A stretch of DNA of 64,000 bases from UBA1479 sp963976055 (lineage in GTDB: Bacteria > Pseudomonadota > Alphaproteobacteria > Rhodospirillales > Casp-alpha2): positions 1-64,000 of the forward strand of contig CAXBJB010000014.1 of assembly GCA_963976055.1 (NCBI GenBank), read 5' to 3'. The notes below the pieces were generated by a model. The model was not told the DNA's origin, searched no databases, and saw only the letters and a list, made by a program, of their open reading frames with translations. Made by a program: the position numbers and the translations under genes. Shown piece by piece: positions 41,035 to 50,288 of the stretch (the first letter of the stretch is position 1; every line of letters begins with the position of its first letter).

Positions 41035-42558
41035 ATGACCGTGTTGCGCCTGATCCGCACCTTTTTCGCCGCGGGACTTGTTTGGGGTCTTGTCGCGACG
41101 CCCGCCCATGCGGCCGAGCCGGCGCCGGGCCTTGAGGTGCGCACCGGCCTGCACAAGGATTTCACCCGCCTGGTGCTGGAAACCCGGGCACCCGTTCCCT
41201 ACAAATTCGCCTTTCCCGGCACGGACAAGATCGTCGTCACGGTGACGGGTGCCGCCCTGTCCAATGCGGCCGACAGGCCCGCGGCCCAGGGCATCATCCG
41301 CGCCATCGAGATCGAGCGCGATCCCCGCGGCAGCCGCCTGATCATCAAGACGCGGCGCCCCGCCGACATCCGCCGTCAGTTCACCCTGCTGCCCAAAAAC
41401 GGCCAGGGAGCCCGCATCGTCATCGACCTTGCCGCCGCCGCGCCGTCTGCGGCATCCGTCCCGGCGCGCCCGCAGATCCTGCTGCCGGCGCCGCATACCA
41501 CCATCATCGTGCCCCCCAGGCGCGCCCGACCGGAGCCCCATGCCCGGGCCCTGCCCGCCAGGCACAAGACGCCGCGCCCGACGCAACCCTTCGAGGTCGC
41601 CGCCGCCGACGGCGGCGCAATGCTGTTCGACAGCGGTCCGGCCGAAGCCCTGGCGCAGCCCCTAGAACTGGCCCGGCAGCCGTTGGATCGGCAAGAATTG
41701 GCCCCTCAGGAACTGGCGCAAGCAGGCAGCCTGTCCGTCAACGACTGGTTGATGCGCGAAGGCGGCAACCCGAACATGCGGCCCATACCGCCCGCCCCCG
41801 CACCGGCCAGCGCCGTCAACCCGCCCGCCCCCCCGGCCTATCCGGCGACGCCGGTTTATCAAGCACCGGTCCCCGCCGCTTACTCGGCACCTCCCGCCGC
41901 CCCGACCCACCCGTCTCATCCGGGATACCGCGCGCCGACGCCGCAACCCGCACCCGCATGGGCGCCGCCGCGCGGCCAAGCCGCCGCCCCCCCGGGCGGG
42001 GACAGCGATCCCGCCGCCCGCTACGCCAGCCAAAAACAGTCCGTGCCCGTCGAAGACCAGAGGTCCGTCCACCCGCAGCGGTTCTACGCCGGTATCGGCC
42101 TGGGCCTGGGTGTGTTCGAATACGAAAGCGACAACGCGAACACGACACTCAACGAAAAACCCTTCGCCTGGAAAATTTTCGGCGGCTACCGGCCCAACGA
42201 CGTCCTGGCCTTCGAGGCCTCGATCGGCAAGGTCGGCGCGTTCGATGAGGGCTTTGCCAGCGGCGCTTCGGCGGAAAGCCAGTTCCATGCCTTCACGACA
42301 AGCGCCCTGTTGAGCCTGCCCCTGAACACGGCCCTCAAGCCGTTTGTCCGCGCCGGCTTCAGCCTGTGGTGGGAGGATGCCGACAATTCCGCCTCCGTCG
42401 TCCGCCAGGAAGAAACAGGGACGGGCGTCGTGCTCGGCCTAGGGGCGGACTACCGGTTTTCCGACCGCATGGCCCTGCGCGGCGAATGGGAGCTCTACAT
42501 CCTGTCCGATACCGCCTATTCCAACCTGTTCTCGGCCAGCGTGATGTATAATTTCTGA
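41035..42558 (+). CDS. Outer-membrane beta-barrel protein with AMIN-like and proline-rich parts
   Basis: A 507-residue secreted protein. It has a signal peptide (1-26), then an AMIN-like beta domain (about 30-140; LEVRTGLHKDFTRLVLET and ARIVIDLAAAA), a roughly 200-residue Pro/Ala-rich linker (about 145-340) and a C-terminal eight-stranded OmpA-like barrel (about 348-507) with alternating aromatic strands and a terminal Phe (SVMYNF). AMIN domains bind peptidoglycan or target envelope proteins, so the protein could link wall and outer membrane. The three-part layout is not one I recognise as standard. It is monocistronic with a GGGGG ribosome-binding tract. Confidence 0.78.
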   Translation: MTVLRLIRTFFAAGLVWGLVATPAHAAEPAPGLEVRTGLHKDFTRLVLETRAPVPYKFAFPGTDKIVVTVTGAALSNAADRPAAQGIIRAIEIERDPRGSRLIIKTRRPADIRRQFTLLPKNGQGARIVIDLAAAAPSAASVPARPQILLPAPHTTIIVPPRRARPEPHARALPARHKTPRPTQPFEVAAADGGAMLFDSGPAEALAQPLELARQPLDRQELAPQELAQAGSLSVNDWLMREGGNPNMRPIPPAPAPASAVNPPAPPAYPATPVYQAPVPAAYSAPPAAPTHPSHPGYRAPTPQPAPAWAPPRGQAAAPPGGDSDPAARYASQKQSVPVEDQRSVHPQRFYAGIGLGLGVFEYESDNANTTLNEKPFAWKIFGGYRPNDVLAFEASIGKVGAFDEGFASGASAESQFHAFTTSALLSLPLNTALKPFVRAGFSLWWEDADNSASVVRQEETGTGVVLGLGADYRFSDRMALRGEWELYILSDTAYSNLFSASVMYNF

Positions 42559-42593
42559 TCCCGCCGGCTGGTGGATTTTTGCCGGCCCGCGTA

Positions 42594-42621
42594 TTGCGGC
42601 GGCATGTGAAATCCCTATACT
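42594..42621 (+). promoter_or_regulatory. Predicted promoter of argG
   Basis: TTGCGG, a 16-nt spacer and TATACT, with a leader of about 48 nt. The -10 box is a strong match. I saw no arginine-repressor-type box. Confidence 0.5.
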
Positions 42622-42675
42622 GCGCCGTCTTTCCGCCGGGCCGCTTGCCGCCCGCGCCGCATCAGGGAACCCGCC

Positions 42676-43884
<1,209 letters not shown>

Positions 43885-43921
43885 TCTCGCTTTTTTCCGC
43901 CACCCCCGGGCATGCCCTTCT

Positions 43922-43948
43922 GCCGTCCGGTTTGATTCGGAAGACGGC
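43922..43948 (+). terminator. Possible terminator hairpin after argG
   Basis: GCCGTC and GACGGC arms with an internal CCG/CGG pairing, 38 nt after the argG stop, followed by CATTTACC. The T-run is short, so termination here may need Rho. Confidence 0.3.
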
Positions 43949-43991
43949 CATTTACCTGTCTCCGATCCGTAAATTCGCCCAATGATCGTCA

Positions 43992-44079
43992 TGGCCGGGC
44001 CCAGACCCGGCCACCCACGTCCCGGTCAAGTCGAAATCCGGGGAAAGGAAGGCGTGATGCCCGTGTCAGGCACGGGCAT
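43992..44079. repeat. REP-like double palindrome between argG and the TauD cluster
   Basis: Two hairpins: TGGCCGGG/CCCGGCCA (43992-44013) and ATGCCCGTG/CACGGGCAT (44057-44079), the second followed by GACGG. The CGTCATGGCCGGG...CCCGGCCACCCACG form is that of common alphaproteobacterial intergenic palindromes. The spacer 43885-44098 holds nothing else that I recognise. Confidence 0.6.
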
Positions 44080-44098
44080 GACGGCGGGGGAATGCGCC

Positions 44099-44962
44099 CT
44101 ACTCCGGCACACCCGCCATGGTGCTGACACGGAACAGGGTGCGTAGCCTGTCGGGCGGCAGCTGCTTCGTCGTCGCCTTGTGCATGACGCAGCGGTTGTC
44201 CCACAACACCACCACGCCCGGCCCCGGCCAGCGGAAGCGGTACTGGAATTTCTCGTCCGTCATGTGGTCGAACACGCGCCGCAGCATGGGCCCGCTGTCC
44301 GCGTCGTCCATGCCGATCACCTCGCGCACGCCGCAGGCGACGCCGGGAAAGACGAAGATGGATTTGCGCCCCGTTTCCGGGTGGGTTCGGATCAAGGGGC
44401 GTTCGACCGGCGGCGTGGCGTCCTGTTCCTCGGGCGTCAGGCGCTTCCAGCGCGAGTCCGGATCATCGCGGTCGGCTGTCCAGCGGTAGTGGCAGATGTA
44501 TCGCCGGCCCTCCATCTGCGCCTTCAGGTCACCCGGCAGGGCCTCATAGGCGGCCTCCAGGTCGGCGAACAGGGTGTCGCCGCCGTCGTCCGGAATTTCC
44601 CGGGAATAGAGGATGGTGGCGTTGGCCGTTTCCGCCATGTAGGCGCGGTCGGAATGCCAGTAGGACCCGGCGTCGCGCAGGCCCACCGGTTTGCCGAACC
44701 GGGTATCGTTGGACAGCACCATGACGTCGGGGTGATCGGGGTGCGTGAAACGCGCCACCGGGTGCTTGGCGATCGGCCCGAACCGGCGGCCGAAGTCGGC
44801 GAAGGCATCGAGGGTCAGGTTCTGGTCCGGCACCACCAGGACCTTGTGGTCCAGATAGGCCTGGTGCAGGGCGGCGCTGTCGGCGGCGGACAGGCGGCCC
44901 AGGTCCACCCCCGTCACCCGGGCGACGAATCCGGCGCCCAACCGGTCCACGGCCATGGTCAT
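44099..44962 (-). CDS. TauD/TfdA-family Fe(II)/2-oxoglutarate dioxygenase (downstream paralogue)
   Basis: A 287-residue dioxygenase. The iron facial triad is His103-x-Asp105 (SYWHSDRAY) and the distal His in NRCVMHKATT (near 260), with the 2-oxoglutarate-binding Arg shortly after (near LRTLFRVST). TauD-like enzymes hydroxylate sulfonates, sulfates, aryloxyacids or similar compounds. It is the last gene of a three-gene cluster and a paralogue of the gene at 45301, with the same length and many identical blocks (DAGSxWHSDR, RTHPETGRKxxFVFPG), pointing to tandem duplication. Confidence 0.88.
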   Translation of the reverse strand: MTMAVDRLGAGFVARVTGVDLGRLSAADSAALHQAYLDHKVLVVPDQNLTLDAFADFGRRFGPIAKHPVARFTHPDHPDVMVLSNDTRFGKPVGLRDAGSYWHSDRAYMAETANATILYSREIPDDGGDTLFADLEAAYEALPGDLKAQMEGRRYICHYRWTADRDDPDSRWKRLTPEEQDATPPVERPLIRTHPETGRKSIFVFPGVACGVREVIGMDDADSGPMLRRVFDHMTDEKFQYRFRWPGPGVVVLWDNRCVMHKATTKQLPPDRLRTLFRVSTMAGVPE

Positions 44963-44981
44963 GGCTGTCGGTCCCTCTTTC

Positions 44982-45275
44982 TCAACTTACCCCGCACCAC
45001 ACGACGCGCTTGGACGTGATCATGTCGTCGTAGCTGCCGCGGGTGGAGGCGAGCAGCGCCGAGTTCATATGCGCATCGACTGCCGCCTTGTCCGTATAAA
45101 GCTCGTAGAGGAATACGCTGTCGCTGGCCTCCATGGGGTCGAGTACGTCGAACTTCTCGCAGCCCGGCTCGCTGTCCAACGTCATCTTGGCGTGCGAGCG
45201 CATCAGCGCGAGGAAGTCGGCCCGCCGCTCTGCCTTGACGCCGAATTCCACCATCAGGGCGATCTTGCCGCTCAT
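44982..45275 (-). CDS. ABM (antibiotic biosynthesis monooxygenase) domain protein, YgiN-like
   Basis: A 97-residue dimeric ferredoxin-like protein of the ABM family: IALMVEFGVKAERRADFLALMRSHAKMTLDSEPGCEKFDVLDP, a VFLYELYTDKAAVDAHMNS block and a C-terminal strand. Small members act as cofactor-free quinol or polyketide monooxygenases, while others have no known activity. It lies between two TauD paralogues with short gaps (19 and 25 nt), so it should be made together with them and may act on the same compound. A GGAGACGAC ribosome-binding site is present. Confidence 0.85.
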   Translation of the reverse strand: MSGKIALMVEFGVKAERRADFLALMRSHAKMTLDSEPGCEKFDVLDPMEASDSVFLYELYTDKAAVDAHMNSALLASTRGSYDDMITSKRVVWCGVS

Positions 45276-45300
45276 CCGTGTCGTCTCCTACTGCTGGGGT

Positions 45301-46164
45301 TCAGGCGGGCACGCCGCCCAGGGTCGAGATGCGGTGCAGGCTGCGCACCTTGTCCGGCGGCAGGTTCTTGGTCGTCGCCCGGTGCATGACGCAGCGGTTG
45401 TCCCACAGCACGATGGTGCCGGGGTCGCGCCATTTGAACTGGAAATGAAACTCCGGCTGCGTCATGTGATCGAACAGTTCGTCCAGCAGGTCGGCGCTCT
45501 CGATGGCGTCCATGCCGACGACGCCCTTGACGCCCGCCGACGCCCCCGGGAACACGAACAGCCCCTTGCGCCCCGTTTCCGGATGGGTACGCACGATGGG
45601 GCGGACGACCGGCGGGGTCTTTTCCATTTCTTCCGGGGTCAGGAAGTTCCAGCGCGATTCCGGATCGCCCCGGTTGGTGCACCAGCGGTACTGCGATACG
45701 TACTGCCGCCCGTCGATGCGGGCCTTGGTCTTGTCCGGCAGGGCGTCGTAGATCGCTTCCATGTCGCCGAAGAAGGTGTCGCCGCCTTCGTCGGGAATTT
45801 CGATGGAATAGAGGATCGTCGCATCGGCCGCGCGCTCCATGTAGGAACGGTCGGAATGCCAGAACGAGCCCGCGTCCTTCACGCCCACGGGCTTACCGTG
45901 GCGGGTCGAGTTGGACAGCACCATGACCTTGGGAAAGTCCGGGTGCAGGAAGTTCTTCACCGGATGTTCGACGGTCTCGCCGAACAGGGTGCCGAAGGCA
46001 TCGAACTGGGCGACGGAAAGGTCCTGTCCCTCAATGACCAGCACCTTGTGGTCGAGATAGGCCTGATGCAGATCGGCGGCCTGGGCGTTGGTGAGATTTC
46101 CGGCGTCGATCCCGGAGACCCGGGCGGCGAAACTGCCCCCGAGCCGTTCAACGGTCATGTCCAT
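45301..46164 (-). CDS. TauD/TfdA-family Fe(II)/2-oxoglutarate dioxygenase (upstream paralogue)
   Basis: A 287-residue dioxygenase with iron ligands His103 and Asp105 (SFWHSDRSY) and the distal His in NRCVMHRATT, plus the following Arg of the 2-oxoglutarate site. It is the first gene of the TauD-ABM-TauD cluster, divergent from a GcvA-like LysR gene, with a promoter and LysR-type dyad between them. Substrate-pocket positions differ between the two paralogues (for example YMERAADATILYSIEIPDEGG here, YMAETANATILYSREIPDDGG in the other), so their substrates may differ. Confidence 0.88.
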   Translation of the reverse strand: MDMTVERLGGSFAARVSGIDAGNLTNAQAADLHQAYLDHKVLVIEGQDLSVAQFDAFGTLFGETVEHPVKNFLHPDFPKVMVLSNSTRHGKPVGVKDAGSFWHSDRSYMERAADATILYSIEIPDEGGDTFFGDMEAIYDALPDKTKARIDGRQYVSQYRWCTNRGDPESRWNFLTPEEMEKTPPVVRPIVRTHPETGRKGLFVFPGASAGVKGVVGMDAIESADLLDELFDHMTQPEFHFQFKWRDPGTIVLWDNRCVMHRATTKNLPPDKVRSLHRISTLGGVPA

Positions 46165-46230
46165 GGTGGATGCGTCCCTAGTTTTTCTACGTCGTTTTCC
46201 GGCCCGTTTGCATTCCGGGTTCTTGGCGCT

Positions 46231-46258
46231 ATTCTACGCCGCCGCCAAAAAGCGGCAA
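46231..46258 (-). promoter_or_regulatory. Predicted promoter of the TauD-ABM-TauD operon
   Basis: On the minus strand TTGCCG, a 16-nt spacer and TAGAAT, with a leader of about 60 nt before the start at 46164. A LysR-type dyad touches the upstream edge of the -35. Confidence 0.45.
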
Positions 46259-46259
46259 A

Positions 46260-46274
46260 CGATCAAATCTATCG
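46260..46274. promoter_or_regulatory. LysR-type box CGAT-N7-ATCG
   Basis: A 15-nt interrupted dyad immediately upstream of the TauD promoter -35 and 25 nt before the LysR start. This is the standard position of an activation site shared by a LysR gene and its divergent target. Confidence 0.45.
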
Positions 46275-46298
46275 AAGTGTTTGAGGAAATCTCCGCAT

Positions 46299-47198
46299 AT
46301 GGTGCAATCCATTCCGCCGCTCAACGCGCTGCGCGCCTTCGAGGTCACGGCCCGGCTCGGCACCCTGGCGCGGGCGGCGGACGAGCTTTGCGTGACCCCC
46401 TCGGCGGTCGGCCATCAGGTCAAGAACCTGGAGGACTGGCTGGGCATTCGCCTGTTCCAGGTCGAGGGCGGCGCACGGCGCCTGACCTTCGAGGGCGAAC
46501 GCCTGGCCCAGCAATTGGCCGACGCCTTCGGCCAGATCAACCTGGCCTGCCGGGCATTGTCGCGCAACCAGGCCTCGACCGAACTGCACATCCATGTCAC
46601 CCCGACCTTCGCGATCCGCTGGTTGGTGCCGCGCCTGGGCCGGTTTCAGGCCCTGCATCCGGACATTTCCGTGCATATCGCGACCAGTGCCCGGCCCATC
46701 GATTTCGACCGCGACGACGTTTACGCGGCGATCCAGTTCGGCGCCGGTGCCTGGCCCGGCATGACGGCGGATTTGCTGTTCAAGGAAGACGTGTTTCCCG
46801 TGTGCCATCCGCGCCTGCTGGAAGGCGACCGGCCGCTTGCCGATCCCCGCGACCTTCGCGGCCACACGCTGCTGCACACCTACCACCGGCGCGGTGACTG
46901 GGCGCGCTGGCTGACGGCGGCGGGGGTGCCGGCATCGGCCGTCGACCCGGATCAGGGCCAGACCTTCGACCTGACGACCATGGCGCTCGACGCCGCCGAG
47001 GCCGGCATGGGCATCGCCATAACCCGCGAGGCCCAGGTGCGCGACGCGTTGGAGGCCGGGCGCCTGGCCGCGCCCTTCCAGCGCGATCTTTTGCGTGGCG
47101 AGGGATGTTATTTCGTGTCCCGCCAAGCGCGCCGCGACGAGGTTCCGGTCAAGGCGTTCCGCGACTGGCTGCTGGCCGAAGCGGCCGCGGGCCGGTAA
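46299..47198 (+). CDS. LysR-family regulator, GcvA-like, divergent from the TauD cluster
   Basis: A 299-residue regulator with the GcvA-type DNA-binding domain (PPLNALRAFEVTARLGTLARAADELCVTPSAVGHQVKNLEDWLG) and an effector domain from about residue 90. It is the third GcvA-like regulator in this window. The ATG at 46299 has a GAGGAA ribosome-binding site ten nt upstream, which rules out the TTG at 46281. Divergent orientation and the intervening dyad make the TauD-ABM-TauD operon its likely target. It ends one nt from the convergent ATPase gene. Confidence 0.87.
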   Translation: MVQSIPPLNALRAFEVTARLGTLARAADELCVTPSAVGHQVKNLEDWLGIRLFQVEGGARRLTFEGERLAQQLADAFGQINLACRALSRNQASTELHIHVTPTFAIRWLVPRLGRFQALHPDISVHIATSARPIDFDRDDVYAAIQFGAGAWPGMTADLLFKEDVFPVCHPRLLEGDRPLADPRDLRGHTLLHTYHRRGDWARWLTAAGVPASAVDPDQGQTFDLTTMALDAAEAGMGIAITREAQVRDALEAGRLAAPFQRDLLRGEGCYFVSRQARRDEVPVKAFRDWLLAEAAAGR

Positions 47199-47199
47199 C

Positions 47200-48687
47200 T
47201 CAGGCTTTCCGCGTGCCCAGCCAATAGGCGTAGAGCGCCGCCGGCACCAGGGTCAGATCAAGCCCGCCGCGCCGCGCCGGGCCGCCGCGCGCCTTGGTCA
47301 ACAACGTCATCCGCGCGTCCGGATTGGTACGCACGGCGAAGTTGACCATGGTGTCCGGCCCGTTGTCCGACGCCGCCACCGCCCCCGACCAGTCGAACTG
47401 AAACAACTGTTCCGGGCGGCCGTCCGGTTTGTCGAGCAGGACCAGATCGACCATCCCGCCCTTCCAGCTGGCGTAGGCCAGGCGGTCGGCCAGACCCGTG
47501 GCGAAACATTGGGCCGCGACCGCCGTCTCCACCAACCGCCCGTAGTCGGGATCGTCGGGGGCGACGGGGCCGAACAGGGCCGTGTAGAGGGTCGGCGAGG
47601 TCAGATAGACCTTGAACAGCACCTGGCGCTGGAACGGCCGGCCGTCGCGGTTGAGGCGCGGCACGCGGCGGATCAGAAACGCCCCTTCCAGGAAATCGAG
47701 ATACTTGCGCAGCGTGTTCTTGGCCACGCCCGTGGCCTTGGCCAAATCCTCGATGGCGGCCTCGCCGCCCGTGTTGCGGGCCAGGACGGCGAACAGGCGG
47801 CCCAGCTCGCGCGGCTCGATCACCCCGGCGAAGGCCGCCAGGTCGCGGTGCAGGACGTCGTGCAGCAGGGCGTCGCGGACCAGGGCCGGGGGAGATTCGT
47901 CCTCGCGCTTGGCGGCGATGCCGGACGGGAAACCGCCGAACGCGACATAGCGCGCGAATTCCGCGTTTAGGGCCGCGATCCCCGCCGCGTCGAGCGGCAG
48001 GGACGATCCGGCCTCGGGCAGCACGCCGCCCGCGTCCGTGCGCCGGAACCCCATGAATTCGGCGAAGCTAAGCGGCGGCAGAATACGGACCTCGACGGCG
48101 CCGGCCCCGCCGTCGTTTGCGATCTCGGCCCGTCCCGGGGTCAGGCGGGGGGCGCCCGACGACAGGCTGGCGATCAGCCGCGCATTGGGCAGGCGCGTTT
48201 GCAGGGCCGCCAGTTGACCCACCCCGTCGGCGGCGTAATCCAGATCGTCGAAAAACAGGAACACCTTTTCGTCGCGGCCGTAGGCGAAGCGGTCGAGCAC
48301 CCGGTCGGCCAGGGCCGCCAGATCCTCGCCGGAAAACACGGGCGCGCCCAAGGACAGATAGGCGATGCGTATGGGTGAGATGCCGGCGCGGACCACGGCG
48401 GCCAGGGTCTGGCGCAAAACGATGGTCTTGCCGGCCCCCGGCGGGCCGGCGGCGATCAGCGGCACGTCGAGCGCGGCATCGAGGGCCCGGGCCGCGAAAT
48501 CGCGGGCGAAGCCGCGCTGCGGCGGGTGACGGAAGCGCACCCGCGTGCCCGAGCGAAAGGCCCACCAGGGATTGTCGAATTCCAGGCGGCGCAGAATGTC
48601 CGATGCGGCGATGTGTTCCAAGGGATCCCCGTCCCGTTCCCCGGCATGTTCGCAAAACAAGCTCAAGCGGATGCGCTTATCGGCCAA
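47200..48687 (-). CDS. AAA+ ATPase with C-terminal DUF4143 domain
   Basis: A 495-residue ATPase. The P-loop is AAGPPGAGKTIVL (about 81) and Walker B is VFLFFDDLDY (about 143). A winged-helix segment (AIEDLAKATGVAKNTLRKYLDFLEGAFLIRRVPR) leads into DUF4143 (about 340-495) with a nuclease-like GGMVDLVLLDKPDG strand. Such ATPases are common, patchily distributed and of unclear role; some are linked to DNA metabolism or defence. The N-terminal 65 residues are unusual for the family. The only start of full length is a TTG at 48687 without a clear ribosome-binding site, so the true start is uncertain. Confidence 0.8.
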   Translation of the reverse strand: MADKRIRLSLFCEHAGERDGDPLEHIAASDILRRLEFDNPWWAFRSGTRVRFRHPPQRGFARDFAARALDAALDVPLIAAGPPGAGKTIVLRQTLAAVVRAGISPIRIAYLSLGAPVFSGEDLAALADRVLDRFAYGRDEKVFLFFDDLDYAADGVGQLAALQTRLPNARLIASLSSGAPRLTPGRAEIANDGGAGAVEVRILPPLSFAEFMGFRRTDAGGVLPEAGSSLPLDAAGIAALNAEFARYVAFGGFPSGIAAKREDESPPALVRDALLHDVLHRDLAAFAGVIEPRELGRLFAVLARNTGGEAAIEDLAKATGVAKNTLRKYLDFLEGAFLIRRVPRLNRDGRPFQRQVLFKVYLTSPTLYTALFGPVAPDDPDYGRLVETAVAAQCFATGLADRLAYASWKGGMVDLVLLDKPDGRPEQLFQFDWSGAVAASDNGPDTMVNFAVRTNPDARMTLLTKARGGPARRGGLDLTLVPAALYAYWLGTRKA

Positions 48688-48754
48688 GCATCGCGCCCCC
48701 GATGCCCGGCGTCAAGACCCCGCCCGGGAAGGGGCCGGGCGCGGGGACCGGGGA

Positions 48755-49345
48755 TCAGGCCAGGGCCTTGGCCACAACGCGGCGGAGGTCGGGCAGCAGG
48801 TCCGATTCGAACCAGGGGTTCTTGGCCATCCAATGGGTGGTGCGCCAACTGGGATGGGGGGTCGGCAGATAGTCCGGCAGGAAATCGCGCCAGCGGGCGA
48901 CCGTTTCCGTCATGGTCGCGGGGGCACGGCCGCCCAGGTGATATTTCTGCGCATAGGTGCCGATCAGCAGGGTCAGGCGCACCTCGGGCAAGAGGGCGCG
49001 CAGGGCCGCGTGCCATTGCGGCGCGCATTCCGGGCGCGGCGGGTTGTCGCCGCCCTTGGGGGCGCGCCCCGGATAACAGAACCCCATGGGCATGATGGCG
49101 ATTTGGGTTTCATCGTAAAATACGTCGGGGCCGACCGCCAGCCAGTCGCGCAGCCGTTCGCCGGACTTGTCGTCCCAGGGCACGCCCGAGGCATGAACCT
49201 TGGTCCCCGGCGCCTGGCCGATCAGCAGCACCCGGGCCGAGGGCGCCATGCGCACCACGGGCCTGGGGCCCAGCGGCAGATGGTCCGTGCAGGTGGTGCA
49301 GGCACGGGCCCGCTTTAACACCTTGTCCAGATTTTCCGATCCCAT
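48755..49345 (-). CDS. Uracil-DNA glycosylase superfamily protein
   Basis: A 196-residue protein of the uracil-DNA glycosylase superfamily. Motif A is LLIGQAPGTKVHASGVPWDD, where Gln replaces the Glu of family 4 enzymes, and the C-terminal DNA-binding motif is TPHPSWR. Two N-terminal cysteines (CTTC) recall the Fe-S enzymes of families 4 and 5, but the full set of four cluster cysteines is not obvious. It probably excises uracil or a related damaged base, though activity is unproven. The start at 49345 has a GGGAGGG ribosome-binding site. It diverges from the ECF sigma gene. Confidence 0.82.
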   Translation of the reverse strand: MGSENLDKVLKRARACTTCTDHLPLGPRPVVRMAPSARVLLIGQAPGTKVHASGVPWDDKSGERLRDWLAVGPDVFYDETQIAIMPMGFCYPGRAPKGGDNPPRPECAPQWHAALRALLPEVRLTLLIGTYAQKYHLGGRAPATMTETVARWRDFLPDYLPTPHPSWRTTHWMAKNPWFESDLLPDLRRVVAKALA

Positions 49346-49421
49346 GCCGGCCCTCCCGCACCGTTGCGGCGGATAAATGTCATTGCGATCCGGGCTGTCA
49401 CGCATGATCTGAAAAAAGGCG

Positions 49422-49447
49422 GGAACCTTTTCGCGCACGGCCGCGTC
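49422..49447 (+). promoter_or_regulatory. Predicted ECF-type promoter driving the sigma factor gene
   Basis: GGAACC, a 16-nt spacer and CGTC, 40 nt before the sigma start codon. This is the classical -35/-10 pattern recognised by many ECF sigma factors, so the gene is probably autoregulated. Confidence 0.6.
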
Positions 49448-49487
49448 CAATGACCAGACACAGTTAACCGCCCGAGGACGAAATTCA

Positions 49488-50186
49488 ATGCACAGCGCCA
49501 GGAAGCCCGTTCACAAAGACGTCACGATGACGGAGGCCATCATCGGCCGGGCCCGCGCCGGCGACCACGCGGCGTTCGAAGCCATCATGCGCGCCCACAA
49601 CCGGCTGCTCTACCGCTTCGTCCGCAACCTTGTGCCCGGCGACGCGGATGCCGAGGACGTCATCCAGGAAACCTACATCAAGGCATTCCGGGCGATCGAC
49701 CGATTCGACGGGCGGGCGCGGCTGTCGACCTGGCTGGTCAAGATCGCCCTTCATGAAGTCTACAACCGCGGCAGGAAAACCCGCATGACCGAACCATTGG
49801 ATACGATGGAAAACGTGATTTCCATGGCCGCCCATCTGCGCCCGGCGGGCGGGCTGGTCGCCCAGGCCACCACGCCGGAACAGGACGCGGCGCGGGATCA
49901 GATCCGCCGCTATCTCGAAGCCGCCATCGCCCAGTTGCCCGAGGATTTCCGGGCGGTCTTCGTCCTGCGCGGGATCGAGGAATTTTCCGTCGATGAGACG
50001 GCGGACATGCTGAGCATTCCACCATCGACGGTCCGCACCCGGTTCCACCGGGCCCGGGCGCGGCTGCGCGACCTGCTCGATCGGGATGCCGGCAGCGCCC
50101 TGCAAGACGTCCATCCCTTCGCCGGCGCGCGCTGCGACCGCATCGTCAACGGGGTTCTCGACCGCCTGACACCCTCACCCGACTGA
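49488..50186 (+). CDS. ECF-family RNA polymerase sigma factor
   Basis: A 232-residue sigma factor with region 2 (about 28-95; NRLLYRFVRNLVPGDADAEDVIQETYIKAFRAIDRFDG) and region 4 (about 138-190; LPEDFRAVFVLRGIEEFSVDETADMLSIPPSTVRTRFHRARARL). The C-terminal extension of about 40 residues is longer than in minimal ECF factors. The ATG at 49488 has a GAGGA ribosome-binding site. No anti-sigma gene adjoins it: the next genes encode a Tat-exported ferritin-like lipoprotein and a cytochrome c. An ECF-type promoter precedes it. Confidence 0.9.
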   Translation: MHSARKPVHKDVTMTEAIIGRARAGDHAAFEAIMRAHNRLLYRFVRNLVPGDADAEDVIQETYIKAFRAIDRFDGRARLSTWLVKIALHEVYNRGRKTRMTEPLDTMENVISMAAHLRPAGGLVAQATTPEQDAARDQIRRYLEAAIAQLPEDFRAVFVLRGIEEFSVDETADMLSIPPSTVRTRFHRARARLRDLLDRDAGSALQDVHPFAGARCDRIVNGVLDRLTPSPD

Positions 50187-50191
50187 TCCCC

Positions 50192-50220
50192 CAGGAACCT
50201 TCCTGAGGTCCAGGCGCCCC
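50192..50220 (+). promoter_or_regulatory. Palindrome and possible second ECF-type promoter before the ferritin-like gene
   Basis: The perfect dyad CAGGAA-CC-TTCCTG (50192-50205) contains GGAACCTT, identical to the -35 region of the sigma promoter. CGCCCC follows after 15 nt and is only a partial match to CGTC. It may be a second target promoter or an operator. Confidence 0.35.
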
Positions 50221-50288
50221 ATCGGGCGCTGACGCCACCCCTTTGCCCAAGTTCGATCACCCACCCAAGCAAACCAAAGGAGACCACC

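Noticed and set aside
42563..42586. Terminator hairpin GCCGGC...GCCGGC before argG
   Set aside because: Each arm is itself palindromic, the loop holds the T-run and no T-run follows, so it does not look like a working terminator.
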